This document shows positions 1-9,003 of a DNA stretch of 64,000 nt, piece after piece. A program made the translations under genes and the position numbers. The DNA comes from Epilithonimonas arachidiradicis (GTDB lineage: Bacteria > Bacteroidota > Bacteroidia > Flavobacteriales > Weeksellaceae), in assembly GCF_003610695.1 (NCBI RefSeq), contig NZ_RAQH01000004.1, positions 124,001-188,000 on the forward strand, read 5' to 3'. Under the pieces are notes generated by a model that saw only the letters and a list, made by a program, of their open reading frames with translations, was not told the DNA's origin and made no database searches. The first letter of the stretch is position 1. Each line of letters opens with the position of its first letter.

Positions 1-527
1 TTCACGCCATGGATTTTTATGTCAAGATCCGTAACATCAACCAATTTTTCAATAATTTTCAGTTGCTGGAAATCTTTTTCTCCGAAATAAGCATTATCAG
101 GTTTCACTTGCAGAAATAATTCTTCCACAACAGTGCCCACACCATCAAAGTGGCCTGGCCTGGCTGCACCTTCCATTTCGTTTTCGATTCCGCCAAAATC
201 ATAATGCTTTCTTTCCATGCCATTGGGATAGATATCTTCTACTTTTGGAATATAGACCGCATCAACTAAGTTCGAAGATTCCAGCTTTTGAATATCGTCT
301 TCTATGGTTCTTGGGTATTTTTCGAGATCTTCAGGATTGTTAAATTGTGTAGGATTTACAAAAATCGAGGAAATCACAATGTCGTTTTCTTTTCGTGCTG
401 CATTATATAAAGAGATATGACCAGCATGAAGGGCGCCCATTGTAGGTGCAAATCCAATTTTTTTATTTTGTTCTTTCAGAGCATTGATATATTCTGAAAA
501 CGATTGTCTGTCGTAGAAAACCTGCAT
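1..527 (-). CDS. panC: Pantoate--beta-alanine ligase, 3' end outside window
   Basis: Cytoplasmic enzyme that joins pantoate and beta-alanine using ATP, the last step of pantothenate (coenzyme A precursor) synthesis. Read on the minus strand from the ATG at 527-525, the protein begins MQVFYDRQSF and carries the nucleotide-binding signature PTMGALHAGH at residues 28-37 and a GEKDFQQL motif near residue 160, both diagnostic of PanC. About 175 residues are present of roughly 280 expected; the rest lies beyond position 1. It diverges from the GT5-like gene at 827 across a 299-bp AT-rich intergenic region. Confidence 0.95.
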   Translation of the reverse strand, partial: MQVFYDRQSFSEYINALKEQNKKIGFAPTMGALHAGHISLYNAARKENDIVISSIFVNPTQFNNPEDLEKYPRTIEDDIQKLESSNLVDAVYIPKVEDIYPNGMERKHYDFGGIENEMEGAARPGHFDGVGTVVEELFLQVKPDNAYFGEKDFQQLKIIEKLVDVTDLDIKIHGV

Positions 528-780
528 TAGATTCAATTTTATAATTTCAAAGGTAATAGTTTTTTGAATTCCGTTCTATCCAATTATTGAATTATTAATG
601 ATCTGTTTTGTCATTAATTTCAAGATGTGATAATTATGAATTTAGGAATATGAAAATAGTATTGAAAAATTAAATCAGAATGATTTTAACATTTGTAGCT
701 GATTAACAGTTTGATTTCTAATAAGTTTTGACAAAGAGTATTAATGTTAATTAAAATAAATGTTTTGAATTAATTTTTTG

Positions 781-816
781 TAATTTTGCAAAATGAAGTT
801 TTTGTACTTCATTTAA
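781..816 (+). promoter_or_regulatory. Promoter -7 box and 5'-end hairpin of the GT5-DUF4270-glmS unit
   Basis: TAATTTTG at 781-788 matches the Bacteroidota sigma-A -7 consensus TAnnTTTG. Transcription should start about five bases later, near 793. There the leader opens with a perfect 7-bp hairpin (ATGAAGT 793-799 against ACTTCAT 806-812). The same bases encode a 7-codon mini-ORF, MKFLYFI, at 793-816. The rest of 528-780 is AT-rich and shows no other recognisable feature beyond the presumed divergent panC promoter. Confidence 0.6.
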
Positions 817-826
817 AGTAAATTTT

Positions 827-1597
827 ATGCCTAATCAAAAGATTTTATACGTTACCACGGAGATGTTCCCGTATCAAGAAGATACCAATATGGGAAGTTT
901 TGTACACAAAATGGCGCTGAAGATGCATAGTGAAGGTAACGATGTTAGGGTTTTTATGCCTAGATTCGGTCAAATCAGTGAGAGGAAGTTCCAGTTGCAC
1001 GAGGTTATCAGGCTGTCTGGGATGAACATCATTATCAATGATCTGGATCAACCGTTAATCATAAAAGTAGCTTCTTTGCCGGGCGAACGTCTGCAGGTTT
1101 ATTTCATAGACAATGAAGAGTATTTTAAAAGAAAACAATATTACTTCGACGATGAAGGTAATCCTTTTGAAGATAATAACGAGAGAGCTGTTTTCTTCGC
1201 CCGAGGTGTTATAGAAACCATAAAAAAACTGAACTGGGTTCCGGATGTGATCCACCTGAATGGCTGGATGGCTTCTCTGATTCCAATCTATTTAAAAACT
1301 TATTACAAAGACGATTCTTATTTCAAGGATACCAAAATTGTTCTTTCTGTTTATAACGAGGACGATATTGCCTTGAATCAAAATACAAAAGAAATTTTGG
1401 AGTTTGATAATATTTCTGATTTAGAATCGTTAAATAATCCGAGCTTTCTAAGTTTTGTAAACGATAGTATGAACTATGTGGATGTTATCGTAAAAGGAAA
1501 CGAATTTTTGGAAGAGAAGCTGGATGAGGCTTATGGTAAAGCAGATGCAGAAAAATCTGACTATTTGAATGCAGATTCTATTGCCAAAGTTTACTAA
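827..1597 (+). CDS. Glycogen/starch synthase N-terminal-domain protein (half-length GT5)
   Basis: The 256-residue protein matches only the N-terminal Rossmann half of GT5 glycogen/starch synthases: it opens with KILYVTTEMFPYQEDTNMGS and has the PDVIHLNGWMASLIPIYL stretch near residues 140-157, corresponding to the HxHDWQ region. The ADP-glucose-binding C-terminal half of the family (total about 480 residues) is absent, so sugar transfer by this protein alone is unlikely. No signal peptide is seen. It lies 23 bp upstream of the DUF4270 gene and is co-directional with glmS and gldKLMN, which suggests an envelope or sugar-related role. The true function is unknown. Confidence 0.75.
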   Translation: MPNQKILYVTTEMFPYQEDTNMGSFVHKMALKMHSEGNDVRVFMPRFGQISERKFQLHEVIRLSGMNIIINDLDQPLIIKVASLPGERLQVYFIDNEEYFKRKQYYFDDEGNPFEDNNERAVFFARGVIETIKKLNWVPDVIHLNGWMASLIPIYLKTYYKDDSYFKDTKIVLSVYNEDDIALNQNTKEILEFDNISDLESLNNPSFLSFVNDSMNYVDVIVKGNEFLEEKLDEAYGKADAEKSDYLNADSIAKVY

Positions 1598-1620
1598 TCA
1601 CTACTATTGTTTATAATTCA

Positions 1621-3216
1621 ATGATAAAAATAAAAACATTAATGAAATTACTCCCATTATTGCTAATGGGAATAATTGTATTAAATTCTTGTGAAGGAGA
1701 ACTGGACAACCTTGGTTCCCAGCTTGTAGAAGGAGCAGACGGTTTTGATAAAGCTTATAGCTTGATTGCCTATAACGTTAATAATGAAGATGTACAAAAA
1801 GTAGTGACATCTCAGTATGACAGCGTAAGAATAGGTGCGTTTACCGAACCGGTTTTTGGAGGACAAAAAGTATCTTATATTACCCAATTAAGATTAAATA
1901 CTTATAATCCTGATTTCGGAAAGAATCCGGTAATTGATTCGGTAGTTTTAACACTAAAGCCAAGATACGAAACTGCGACAGACTCTATAAAGACGACAAC
2001 GAACGAAGATTACGTTTATCCGGATGGCCAAGTTGCAGCTAAAAAGGTGGTTACTACTTACCCCGTTAGAAAGTATGGTAAGTACAAAATAGGAAATAAT
2101 GTGACTCCGTTAACTATAAAAGTACACGAAGTATTGGATTTCTTGGGAAGCCCTTCAGACTCTATTGATACCAACAAAACGTTTACTCTTAATACTGAAA
2201 AAGTTTTGGGATCAAAATCGTTTAATGGTACAGTTAATTCTGTAGTAATTACAAAAGATTCCGATGCTTCAGAAATATTGAAACGTGATGTCTCATTCAG
2301 AATGAAATTGGATAGTGCATTTTTCCAAAATAAAATCATAGCTAAACAAGGTAATCAGGTTCTTAAAGATGCTGCTTCTTTTATCAGATATTTCAGAGGA
2401 CTTAGTATCTCGGTAGAGGAAAATGACGGCTATCTATTTTCTATGGCACCAAATGATGCTGGAATTACCATTTATTATAAAAATGATGTTACTGCGACGG
2501 ATGGAACTGTTACAAGAACCAAGCAAGAAACAGCTTTGAGTTTAGGTTCGTCTAATGTCCATTTGAGCCAGGTAGTTTATGATAGAGCTGGTACAAATTA
2601 TTTTAATGCTGTAAATCCGGCGGTTAAGTACAGTGAACTTAAGAAAAACCCAGGTATGAATGTTAATCCTGCAGAAAAAATATATATGCAAGGGATGGGC
2701 GGAAGTAGTATCGGGATCAGAATACCACAAGGTACAATTGATTTATTAAAACAAAAATTCCAAAACGAAAAAGTGGCAATCGTTTCTGCTAAGATACGTT
2801 TGTACAACGATATAGAATCCTGGGATAATAAGTATAAAAAGCCATCTAATTTGCTGGTTCAGGAGATGATCAAAGATACAGTTCGTTTCCTTCCGGATAT
2901 GACAGCTTTGTCTTCTGCTGGATATAGCCTTGTGAGAACTGCTAATCTCTCAACAAAAAATGCTTATTATGACATAGGCGTTACTGCTACCCTAAAAGAT
3001 ATTGTCGAAAAAAATAAAAATGCCCACGACCTTGTTATCAATGTGGGAAGTTATCTTTCCGATGCTTCTACAGGAACATTGTTGGGGCAAGATTATAATG
3101 ACAGACCTTATAACCCTTTTAGGATTGTTTTAAAAGGTACAGATATAAATAAAATAGGTCAGGAAATAACAAATTCTGAGTTTGTACAACTGAGAATATT
3201 ATATACTAAAAAATAA
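1621..3216 (+). CDS. DUF4270 family lipoprotein
   Basis: The 531-residue protein has a lipoprotein signal peptide: a basic start (MIKIKTLMK), a hydrophobic core and the lipobox LNSC with lipidated Cys at residue 24. The remainder is an extracytoplasmic beta-rich protein of the DUF4270 type, which I recognise from the early EGELDNLGSQLV segment and overall length. The family's biochemical role is not established. It sits 13 bp before glmS and downstream of the GT5-half gene in one apparent transcription unit. Placement beside the gld genes is suggestive of envelope biogenesis, but that is inference. Confidence 0.8.
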   Translation: MIKIKTLMKLLPLLLMGIIVLNSCEGELDNLGSQLVEGADGFDKAYSLIAYNVNNEDVQKVVTSQYDSVRIGAFTEPVFGGQKVSYITQLRLNTYNPDFGKNPVIDSVVLTLKPRYETATDSIKTTTNEDYVYPDGQVAAKKVVTTYPVRKYGKYKIGNNVTPLTIKVHEVLDFLGSPSDSIDTNKTFTLNTEKVLGSKSFNGTVNSVVITKDSDASEILKRDVSFRMKLDSAFFQNKIIAKQGNQVLKDAASFIRYFRGLSISVEENDGYLFSMAPNDAGITIYYKNDVTATDGTVTRTKQETALSLGSSNVHLSQVVYDRAGTNYFNAVNPAVKYSELKKNPGMNVNPAEKIYMQGMGGSSIGIRIPQGTIDLLKQKFQNEKVAIVSAKIRLYNDIESWDNKYKKPSNLLVQEMIKDTVRFLPDMTALSSAGYSLVRTANLSTKNAYYDIGVTATLKDIVEKNKNAHDLVINVGSYLSDASTGTLLGQDYNDRPYNPFRIVLKGTDINKIGQEITNSEFVQLRILYTKK

Positions 3217-3229
3217 AAAACATATAACT

Positions 3230-5083
3230 ATGTGTGGAATCGTTGGATATACAGGTTTTAGAGATGCGTATGATGTTGTAATTAATGGATTACGTCGTCT
3301 GGAATATCGTGGTTATGATAGTGCTGGGATTATTTTAGAATCTCAAAATGGTGATTTAGAAGTTAAAAAGACTAAAGGTAAGGTTGATGATTTGGTCGCT
3401 ATTTCCAAAGGTCTGAAGGAAACTTCCAAATTAGGAATGGGACACACAAGATGGGCAACTCACGGGGTGCCAAGTGATAGTAACTCTCATCCTCACATTT
3501 CAAACAATGGGAAAATAGCAATTGTACATAATGGTATTATAGAAAATTATGATACGATTAAAACAATGCTTATCAATAAAGATTACGAATTCAAATCAGA
3601 AACAGATACAGAGGTTTTGGTTAATCTTATTCAGTATTTTATGGATAAGGAACCAACTTTAGATTTCTCAGAAGCCGTAAGATATGCTTTGAATGAAGTA
3701 TATGGTGCTTATGCGATTTCTGTTATGCATGATGATTTCCCAGGACAATTGGTTGTTGCAAGATTAGGTTCTCCCTTAGCAGTAGGTATTGGCGATAACG
3801 AATATTTTGTTGCATCAGATGCTTCGCCGTTTGTAGAATTTACAAAAGAAGCAGTTTATCTGGAAGAAGGACATATGGCAACCATTTCTCTTGATTCGGG
3901 AATTGATATCAGAACTATAAAGGAAAACGCTAAGATTGAACCTGCAATTCAGGAATTAAGGCTGAATCTTGAGCAGATAGAGAAGGGTGGATATGAGCAT
4001 TTCATGTTAAAAGAAATTTTCGAACAGCCAAAATCTATTCTTGATACGATGAGAGGTCGTCTTCTTGTTAATGAAGGGATTATCAAAATGGCGGGAATTT
4101 GGGATCACTTGGATAGACTCACTAATGCTGAAAGAATTATCATCATTGCCTGCGGTACGTCTTGGCACGCAGGATTGATTGGTGAATATTTGATCGAAGA
4201 GTTTGCAAGAGTTCCGGTTGAAGTAGAATATGCATCAGAATTCAGATATAGAAATCCAATTATCAGTTCAAAAGATGTTGTCATAGCAATTTCCCAATCA
4301 GGTGAGACTGCTGATACAATGGCAGCCATCAAATTAGCAAAGGAAAAAGGCGCCTTTGTCTATGGAATATGTAATGTTGTAGATTCTTCTATAGCTAGAT
4401 ATACAGATGCTGGTTCTTATACACACGCGGGACCAGAGATTGGTGTCGCTTCTACAAAAGCTTTTACTGCTCAGTTAACCATATTATCATTAATCGCTAT
4501 CAAATTGGGTAATCATAATGGTAACCTAGGAAAAGCTGATTTTATGAGATTAATTACAGAATTAGATGCTATCCCTAAAAAAGTAGAAGATGTTCTTGAT
4601 TCTGTAGATGAAACTGTTAAGACGATTGCTGCGAACTTTGTAGATGCAACTAACTTTTTATATTTAGGCAGAGGTTATAATTTCCCTGCTGCGCTGGAGG
4701 GTGCTCTTAAGCTTAAAGAGATTTCATACATCCACGCAGAAGGTTATCCGGCTGCAGAGATGAAGCACGGGCCTATTGCTTTGATCGATGAAAATATGCC
4801 GATTGTTATCATTGCTCCAAAAGTAGGACATTATGATAAGATCGTTAGCAACGTTCAGGAGATCAAAGCTAGAAAAGGAAAAGTGATAGCTATTGTTAAT
4901 AAAGGGGATACGCAAGTTTCTGCAATGGCGGATTATATCATAGAAATTCCTGAGACTTCGGAATGTTTTTCGCCGATCTTGGCTTCTATACCATTACAGT
5001 TACTATCATACTATATCGCAGTCGCAAGAGGAGCTAATGTTGATCAGCCTAGAAACCTTGCAAAATCAGTAACAGTTGAATAA
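3230..5083 (+). CDS. glmS: Glutamine--fructose-6-phosphate aminotransferase (isomerizing)
   Basis: Makes glucosamine-6-phosphate from fructose-6-phosphate and glutamine, the entry to UDP-GlcNAc for peptidoglycan and LPS. The 617-residue length is typical. The start MCGIVGYTG leaves Cys2 as the N-terminal nucleophile of the glutaminase domain (about residues 2-215), followed by two SIS domains; the first contains CGTSWHAG and SQSGETADT, the second the RGYNFPAALEGALKLKEI region. The C-terminus PRNLAKSVTVE is the family hallmark. It follows the DUF4270 gene by 13 bp. No glmS ribozyme is visible upstream, where there is no room for one. Confidence 0.98.
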   Translation: MCGIVGYTGFRDAYDVVINGLRRLEYRGYDSAGIILESQNGDLEVKKTKGKVDDLVAISKGLKETSKLGMGHTRWATHGVPSDSNSHPHISNNGKIAIVHNGIIENYDTIKTMLINKDYEFKSETDTEVLVNLIQYFMDKEPTLDFSEAVRYALNEVYGAYAISVMHDDFPGQLVVARLGSPLAVGIGDNEYFVASDASPFVEFTKEAVYLEEGHMATISLDSGIDIRTIKENAKIEPAIQELRLNLEQIEKGGYEHFMLKEIFEQPKSILDTMRGRLLVNEGIIKMAGIWDHLDRLTNAERIIIIACGTSWHAGLIGEYLIEEFARVPVEVEYASEFRYRNPIISSKDVVIAISQSGETADTMAAIKLAKEKGAFVYGICNVVDSSIARYTDAGSYTHAGPEIGVASTKAFTAQLTILSLIAIKLGNHNGNLGKADFMRLITELDAIPKKVEDVLDSVDETVKTIAANFVDATNFLYLGRGYNFPAALEGALKLKEISYIHAEGYPAAEMKHGPIALIDENMPIVIIAPKVGHYDKIVSNVQEIKARKGKVIAIVNKGDTQVSAMADYIIEIPETSECFSPILASIPLQLLSYYIAVARGANVDQPRNLAKSVTVE

Positions 5084-5189
5084 TTTTGTGGTTTGTGAAA
5101 TATTCTTTAACAAATTACGTTTTGATTTAAAATTAATAATTATTCATAAAAAAAATTATATATTTACCGCTTAATTTCTTTAAAATAGG

Positions 5190-6620
5190 ATGAAAAGGAT
5201 ATTACTTATATTATTGTCAGCGTCGGTTGTAATCTCTTGCTCCGGTGGAGGTGGAGGAAAAGGGATAACGGGTAATCCTGGTATCAAAGGAGAGCTTGTC
5301 CCAAGAGGATCGTCGAAATCATTTGTTGCAGAAAGACCTTACGGGATGGTTCCAATTCCTGGAGGATCTTTTGTAATGGGTATGGCAGATCAGGATTTTG
5401 CTAGTACACCGGAAAAAGCAATGCCTAAAACAGTAACCGTATCTTCCTTTTTTATGGATGAAACCGAAGTTACAAACGCAGAATATAGAGTTTTTATCAA
5501 TGCTGTTAGAGATTCAATTGCCAGAGGATTATTGGCTGAAGCTGCTGGAGAAGGCGGTGGCGGTGAAGAAGGTGGTAACGGAGGATCTATTGCCGACTAC
5601 GCTTACGCATCCAAGAAAACAGGTGACGAAGCTACACCTTACCAAAAATTTTTGGAATCCCAGGGTGGAAGAGATGGTTATGACGAGTCTAAAAAATTAG
5701 ACAAAAAAGTACCGTTAACTTACAATACTTCTGCTTATCCTGATGAGAAATATGCTGAAGTTTTGGAATCAATGTACTTACCGGCTGAGAAAAGAATCAA
5801 TAATGAAAGAATTATTGACTGGTCAAAAATTAAGTACAACTATCAATGGGAAGATGTTGCTAGTGCTGTAAAAGATAAAGATAGAGGGACAAAATATCTT
5901 AAAAAAGAAAGTATTGCTGTTTATCCGGATACAACCGTTTGGGTAAAAGATTTTAACTATGCTTATAATGAGCCATTATTTGACCAATATTTTTGGCATA
6001 ATGCTTACAAAGAATATCCTGTTGTTGGTGTAACTTGGGATCAGGCAAGAGCTTATTGTGATTTCAAGACTAAAATCAAAACTGATTACAACAATAGTCT
6101 TAAAAAGAAAAAGCAAAAGGCCATGAGATTCCGCCTTCCGACAGAATCTGAGTGGGAATATGCTGCGAAAGGAGGAATCCAAAATGCAACATACCCATGG
6201 GGTGGACCTTATCTACAGGACGACAGGGGATGCTATTTGGCAAACTTCAAACCTAAAAGAGGTACTTATATCGAAGACGAGAAAAAAGGAACATATACTT
6301 ATACAGCGCCTGTGAAAAAATTCCCAAAGAACGGATACGGTTTGTATGATATGGCAGGTAACGTTGCCGAGTGGACAGAATCACCTTACAACAACTCAAC
6401 GTACGAATTTTCTTCAACGCTTAATCCATATTTGTCTAACCAGGCTTACAGAGAAGTTAAGAAAACTGTAAGAGGTGGATCTTGGAAAGATGTTGGTTAT
6501 CTATTGATGACAGGATATAGAGATTGGGAAAGAAAAGACTCAGCCAGAAGCTACATTGGATTTAGAACAATCCAGGATATTCCGGCTGGCGCAGGAAAAT
6601 TTAAAAGAACTACAAAATAA
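5190..6620 (+). CDS. gldK: Gliding motility / T9SS outer-membrane lipoprotein GldK
   Basis: Forms, with GldN, the periplasmic ring of the type IX secretion system attached to the outer membrane. The N-terminus is a lipoprotein signal (MKRILLILLSASVVISC, Cys17). The body is a formylglycine-generating-enzyme/sulfatase-modifying fold, with RLPTESEWEYAAKGG, GNVAEWTESPYN, VRGGSWKD and IGFRTI in the expected order. A Gly/Glu-rich insert (EGGGGEEGGNGG, near residues 118-130) interrupts the fold. At 476 residues it is normal for GldK. It is first in a tight gldK-L-M-N series; the family is structural rather than catalytic in gliding and secretion. Confidence 0.95.
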   Translation: MKRILLILLSASVVISCSGGGGGKGITGNPGIKGELVPRGSSKSFVAERPYGMVPIPGGSFVMGMADQDFASTPEKAMPKTVTVSSFFMDETEVTNAEYRVFINAVRDSIARGLLAEAAGEGGGGEEGGNGGSIADYAYASKKTGDEATPYQKFLESQGGRDGYDESKKLDKKVPLTYNTSAYPDEKYAEVLESMYLPAEKRINNERIIDWSKIKYNYQWEDVASAVKDKDRGTKYLKKESIAVYPDTTVWVKDFNYAYNEPLFDQYFWHNAYKEYPVVGVTWDQARAYCDFKTKIKTDYNNSLKKKKQKAMRFRLPTESEWEYAAKGGIQNATYPWGGPYLQDDRGCYLANFKPKRGTYIEDEKKGTYTYTAPVKKFPKNGYGLYDMAGNVAEWTESPYNNSTYEFSSTLNPYLSNQAYREVKKTVRGGSWKDVGYLLMTGYRDWERKDSARSYIGFRTIQDIPAGAGKFKRTTK

Positions 6621-6663
6621 CAAACAACATTAACTAACTATTACTAACTAAAAATTCAAAAAA

Positions 6664-7341
6664 ATGTTTAAAACTAAAGAATCAATAACAAATTTTGTTT
6701 ATTCATTTGGTGCGGCTATCGTAATCTTAGGAGCTTTATTTAAGATGACTCACTGGCATATTGGACCTATTACAGGTAACGTTGCTCTTGCTGCGGGTTT
6801 GATTACAGAAGCTGTAATCTTCTTATTCTTCGCATTTGATCCACCTGCAAAAGAGGAGCACTATGCCTGGGAAAATGTTTATCCAGAATTGTTAGATGAG
6901 TCTGCTGAGAGACAACCAAGAAAAGTTGTTGCTAAAGTAGAAAATAAAGAATTGGAAGTTTCATTATCTGATAAGCTTGACAAGATGTTGGCTGATGCCA
7001 AATTAGATGTTAGCTTATTCGAAAGATTAAGAGGTGGAATTGACAAATTCTCTTCTTCTGTAGACCAAATCAACCAAACTGTTGATGTTTCTGCTTCTAC
7101 ACACAAGTATAACGAACAATTGAATTTGGCTGCTTCTCATCTTGAAAGTATGAATGCACTATACGCACTTCAATTGGAGCAAGGACAAAAGCAATCAGAA
7201 TTCAGCAAAAAATATGTTGAAGATATTCAGAAATCTGCAGCACAATCCGAAAAATTCAATGAGGAATTACAAGGTTTAACTTCTAATCTTAACAGCCTTA
7301 ACAGAGTTTATGGTGGTATGCTTAGCGCAATGAAGTCTTAA
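6664..7341 (+). CDS. gldL: T9SS inner-membrane motor protein GldL
   Basis: Inner-membrane stator/motor partner of GldM that couples the proton gradient to type IX secretion and gliding. The 225-residue protein has two membrane helices (about residues 11-28 and 38-58) containing the conserved charged and polar region FKMTHWHIGP, then a long cytoplasmic coiled-coil-like tail rich in Lys, Glu and Gln. It lies 43 bp after gldK and 47 bp before gldM, as in other Flavobacteriia. Confidence 0.95.
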   Translation: MFKTKESITNFVYSFGAAIVILGALFKMTHWHIGPITGNVALAAGLITEAVIFLFFAFDPPAKEEHYAWENVYPELLDESAERQPRKVVAKVENKELEVSLSDKLDKMLADAKLDVSLFERLRGGIDKFSSSVDQINQTVDVSASTHKYNEQLNLAASHLESMNALYALQLEQGQKQSEFSKKYVEDIQKSAAQSEKFNEELQGLTSNLNSLNRVYGGMLSAMKS

Positions 7342-7388
7342 TCACTATCATTTTAATTTATTGTTTAATTTAAATTTATTTTATTAAA

Positions 7389-8957
7389 ATGGCAGGAGGT
7401 AAACAGACACCACGTCAGAAGATGATTAACCTGATGTATCTGGTTTTCATCGCGATGCTAGCGATGCAGATTGACCAGGAAATCATCAGATCATATAAAG
7501 ATACAAATCAGTCATTAACTGATACAAGACTTACAGTTCAAGACAAGAATGATAAGATCTTCAAAAAGACTTTGGAGGCAAAAGCGGCTTCTTCTCCGGA
7601 AACTTACGGCCCGTTGTTAGAACAATATAAAGGCCTTGAGGTAAAAACCAACGAGTTGGTCAACTTTATTGAAGACCTTAAAACCAAAATGAGTACCGAA
7701 GCTGAGTATAATCCTACTTTGGCGGTAGAAGAAAGTTTTACTGCTCTTAACAATACTGAGCCGGCTACTAGTAATTTCTTTAAAGATGGTGATGAAAAAA
7801 ATCCATCTAAAACAGCTACCGATCTTCAAGCAAAGATTAATGGCTTAAGAGATTTTATTGTAAGTACTTTTGGAGCTAATCCTCAACTGAAAGATGTTGC
7901 CGACAGAGCTAAGAAAACACTCGTAGCTGATTTTCCAAAAGGTGATAAAAGAGCAAATAAAGGTTGGATCCAATATAAATTTTATAACCAGCCGTTAGTT
8001 GCTGCACTTTCAAATTTGGAAGTGATCCAGTCAGAGGCTAGAAACTTGCAGTCAGATGCAATCACTTCTATGCTTCAGGAAAAAGTAGATGCTGATATCA
8101 AATTTGATGCTTATGAAGCTTTGGTTTCTGGGCCTAGTTCAGTTATGAAAGGTGAACCTGCTCAGATCAAAGTTGCGATTGGAACGTTTGCAAGTTCTGT
8201 TCCGGGTCTGTCAATTACTGGGGCTCAGGTTGTAAATGGACAAGGGGTTATCACTCCTAACACAGGATCTACAGGTACTCAAGAATTTAAAGGAACGATT
8301 ACATTCAAAGATAAAAACGGAAAAGATCATTCACTGCCGTATGCTCATACACTTAATGTAGTTTCTGGTTCAGAAGCGCTTAAAGAGCAAAGTGGTGCAA
8401 TTTTAGCAGCGGATAAGATGAACGTGCTTTACAGAGGTCTTGCTAACCCGGTTTCAGGATCAATCTTAGGAGCAGATCTTAGTGCAACTACTTTATCTGC
8501 AGCTGGCGCATCTGTAAGTGGAAGCAGTGGAAAATGGAATGTAACACCAGGTGCAGGTAACGAGGTTACACTTACCATTGCCGGAAAATCCCCAAGTGGA
8601 AAGCCAATTTCTCAACCGTTCAAATTTAGAATTAAAAATATTCCTCCACCAAGAGGAGAGATCAGAGGTAAGAGTTATGATGTTATGCCTGCCAATATGA
8701 TTTCAAAGCAAACTTTAACGGCAACGCTTAAAGATTTTGATTTCCCAGTATCGTTTAACGTTGTAAGTTTCAAAGTTAAAGTTCCTGGAAAAGCAGTAAT
8801 GACAGTAAATGGAAACTCTTTGGCTCCAGTTGAACCTTTAACAAAAGGCTTGAGATCTGGAGATAACATAGCAATCTTTGATGTTCAGGCAACTGCACAA
8901 GGATTAAGTGGTGTCGTACTTCCTAATATTAGTGGAGTTGTTATTAGTGCACTATAA
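7389..8957 (+). CDS. gldM: T9SS inner-membrane/periplasmic protein GldM
   Basis: Spans the periplasm from the GldL motor to the GldKN ring. The start MAGGKQTPRQKMINLMYLVF is highly characteristic, with a single membrane helix at about residues 12-27 followed by a long periplasmic region that in known structures forms a dimeric rod of helical and beta domains. Length 522 residues, typical. The C-terminal domain keeps the IPPPRGEIRGK segment. Part of the gldKLMN series. Confidence 0.96.
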   Translation: MAGGKQTPRQKMINLMYLVFIAMLAMQIDQEIIRSYKDTNQSLTDTRLTVQDKNDKIFKKTLEAKAASSPETYGPLLEQYKGLEVKTNELVNFIEDLKTKMSTEAEYNPTLAVEESFTALNNTEPATSNFFKDGDEKNPSKTATDLQAKINGLRDFIVSTFGANPQLKDVADRAKKTLVADFPKGDKRANKGWIQYKFYNQPLVAALSNLEVIQSEARNLQSDAITSMLQEKVDADIKFDAYEALVSGPSSVMKGEPAQIKVAIGTFASSVPGLSITGAQVVNGQGVITPNTGSTGTQEFKGTITFKDKNGKDHSLPYAHTLNVVSGSEALKEQSGAILAADKMNVLYRGLANPVSGSILGADLSATTLSAAGASVSGSSGKWNVTPGAGNEVTLTIAGKSPSGKPISQPFKFRIKNIPPPRGEIRGKSYDVMPANMISKQTLTATLKDFDFPVSFNVVSFKVKVPGKAVMTVNGNSLAPVEPLTKGLRSGDNIAIFDVQATAQGLSGVVLPNISGVVISAL

Positions 8958-9003
8958 TTAAAAAACAGTTTTATCTGATTGATTTTATATTTCAATACTT
9001 ATT

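Noticed and set aside
5084-5189. glmS ribozyme
   Set aside because: This type lies upstream of glmS in Firmicutes; here the upstream gap is 13 bp and the downstream spacer shows no such fold.
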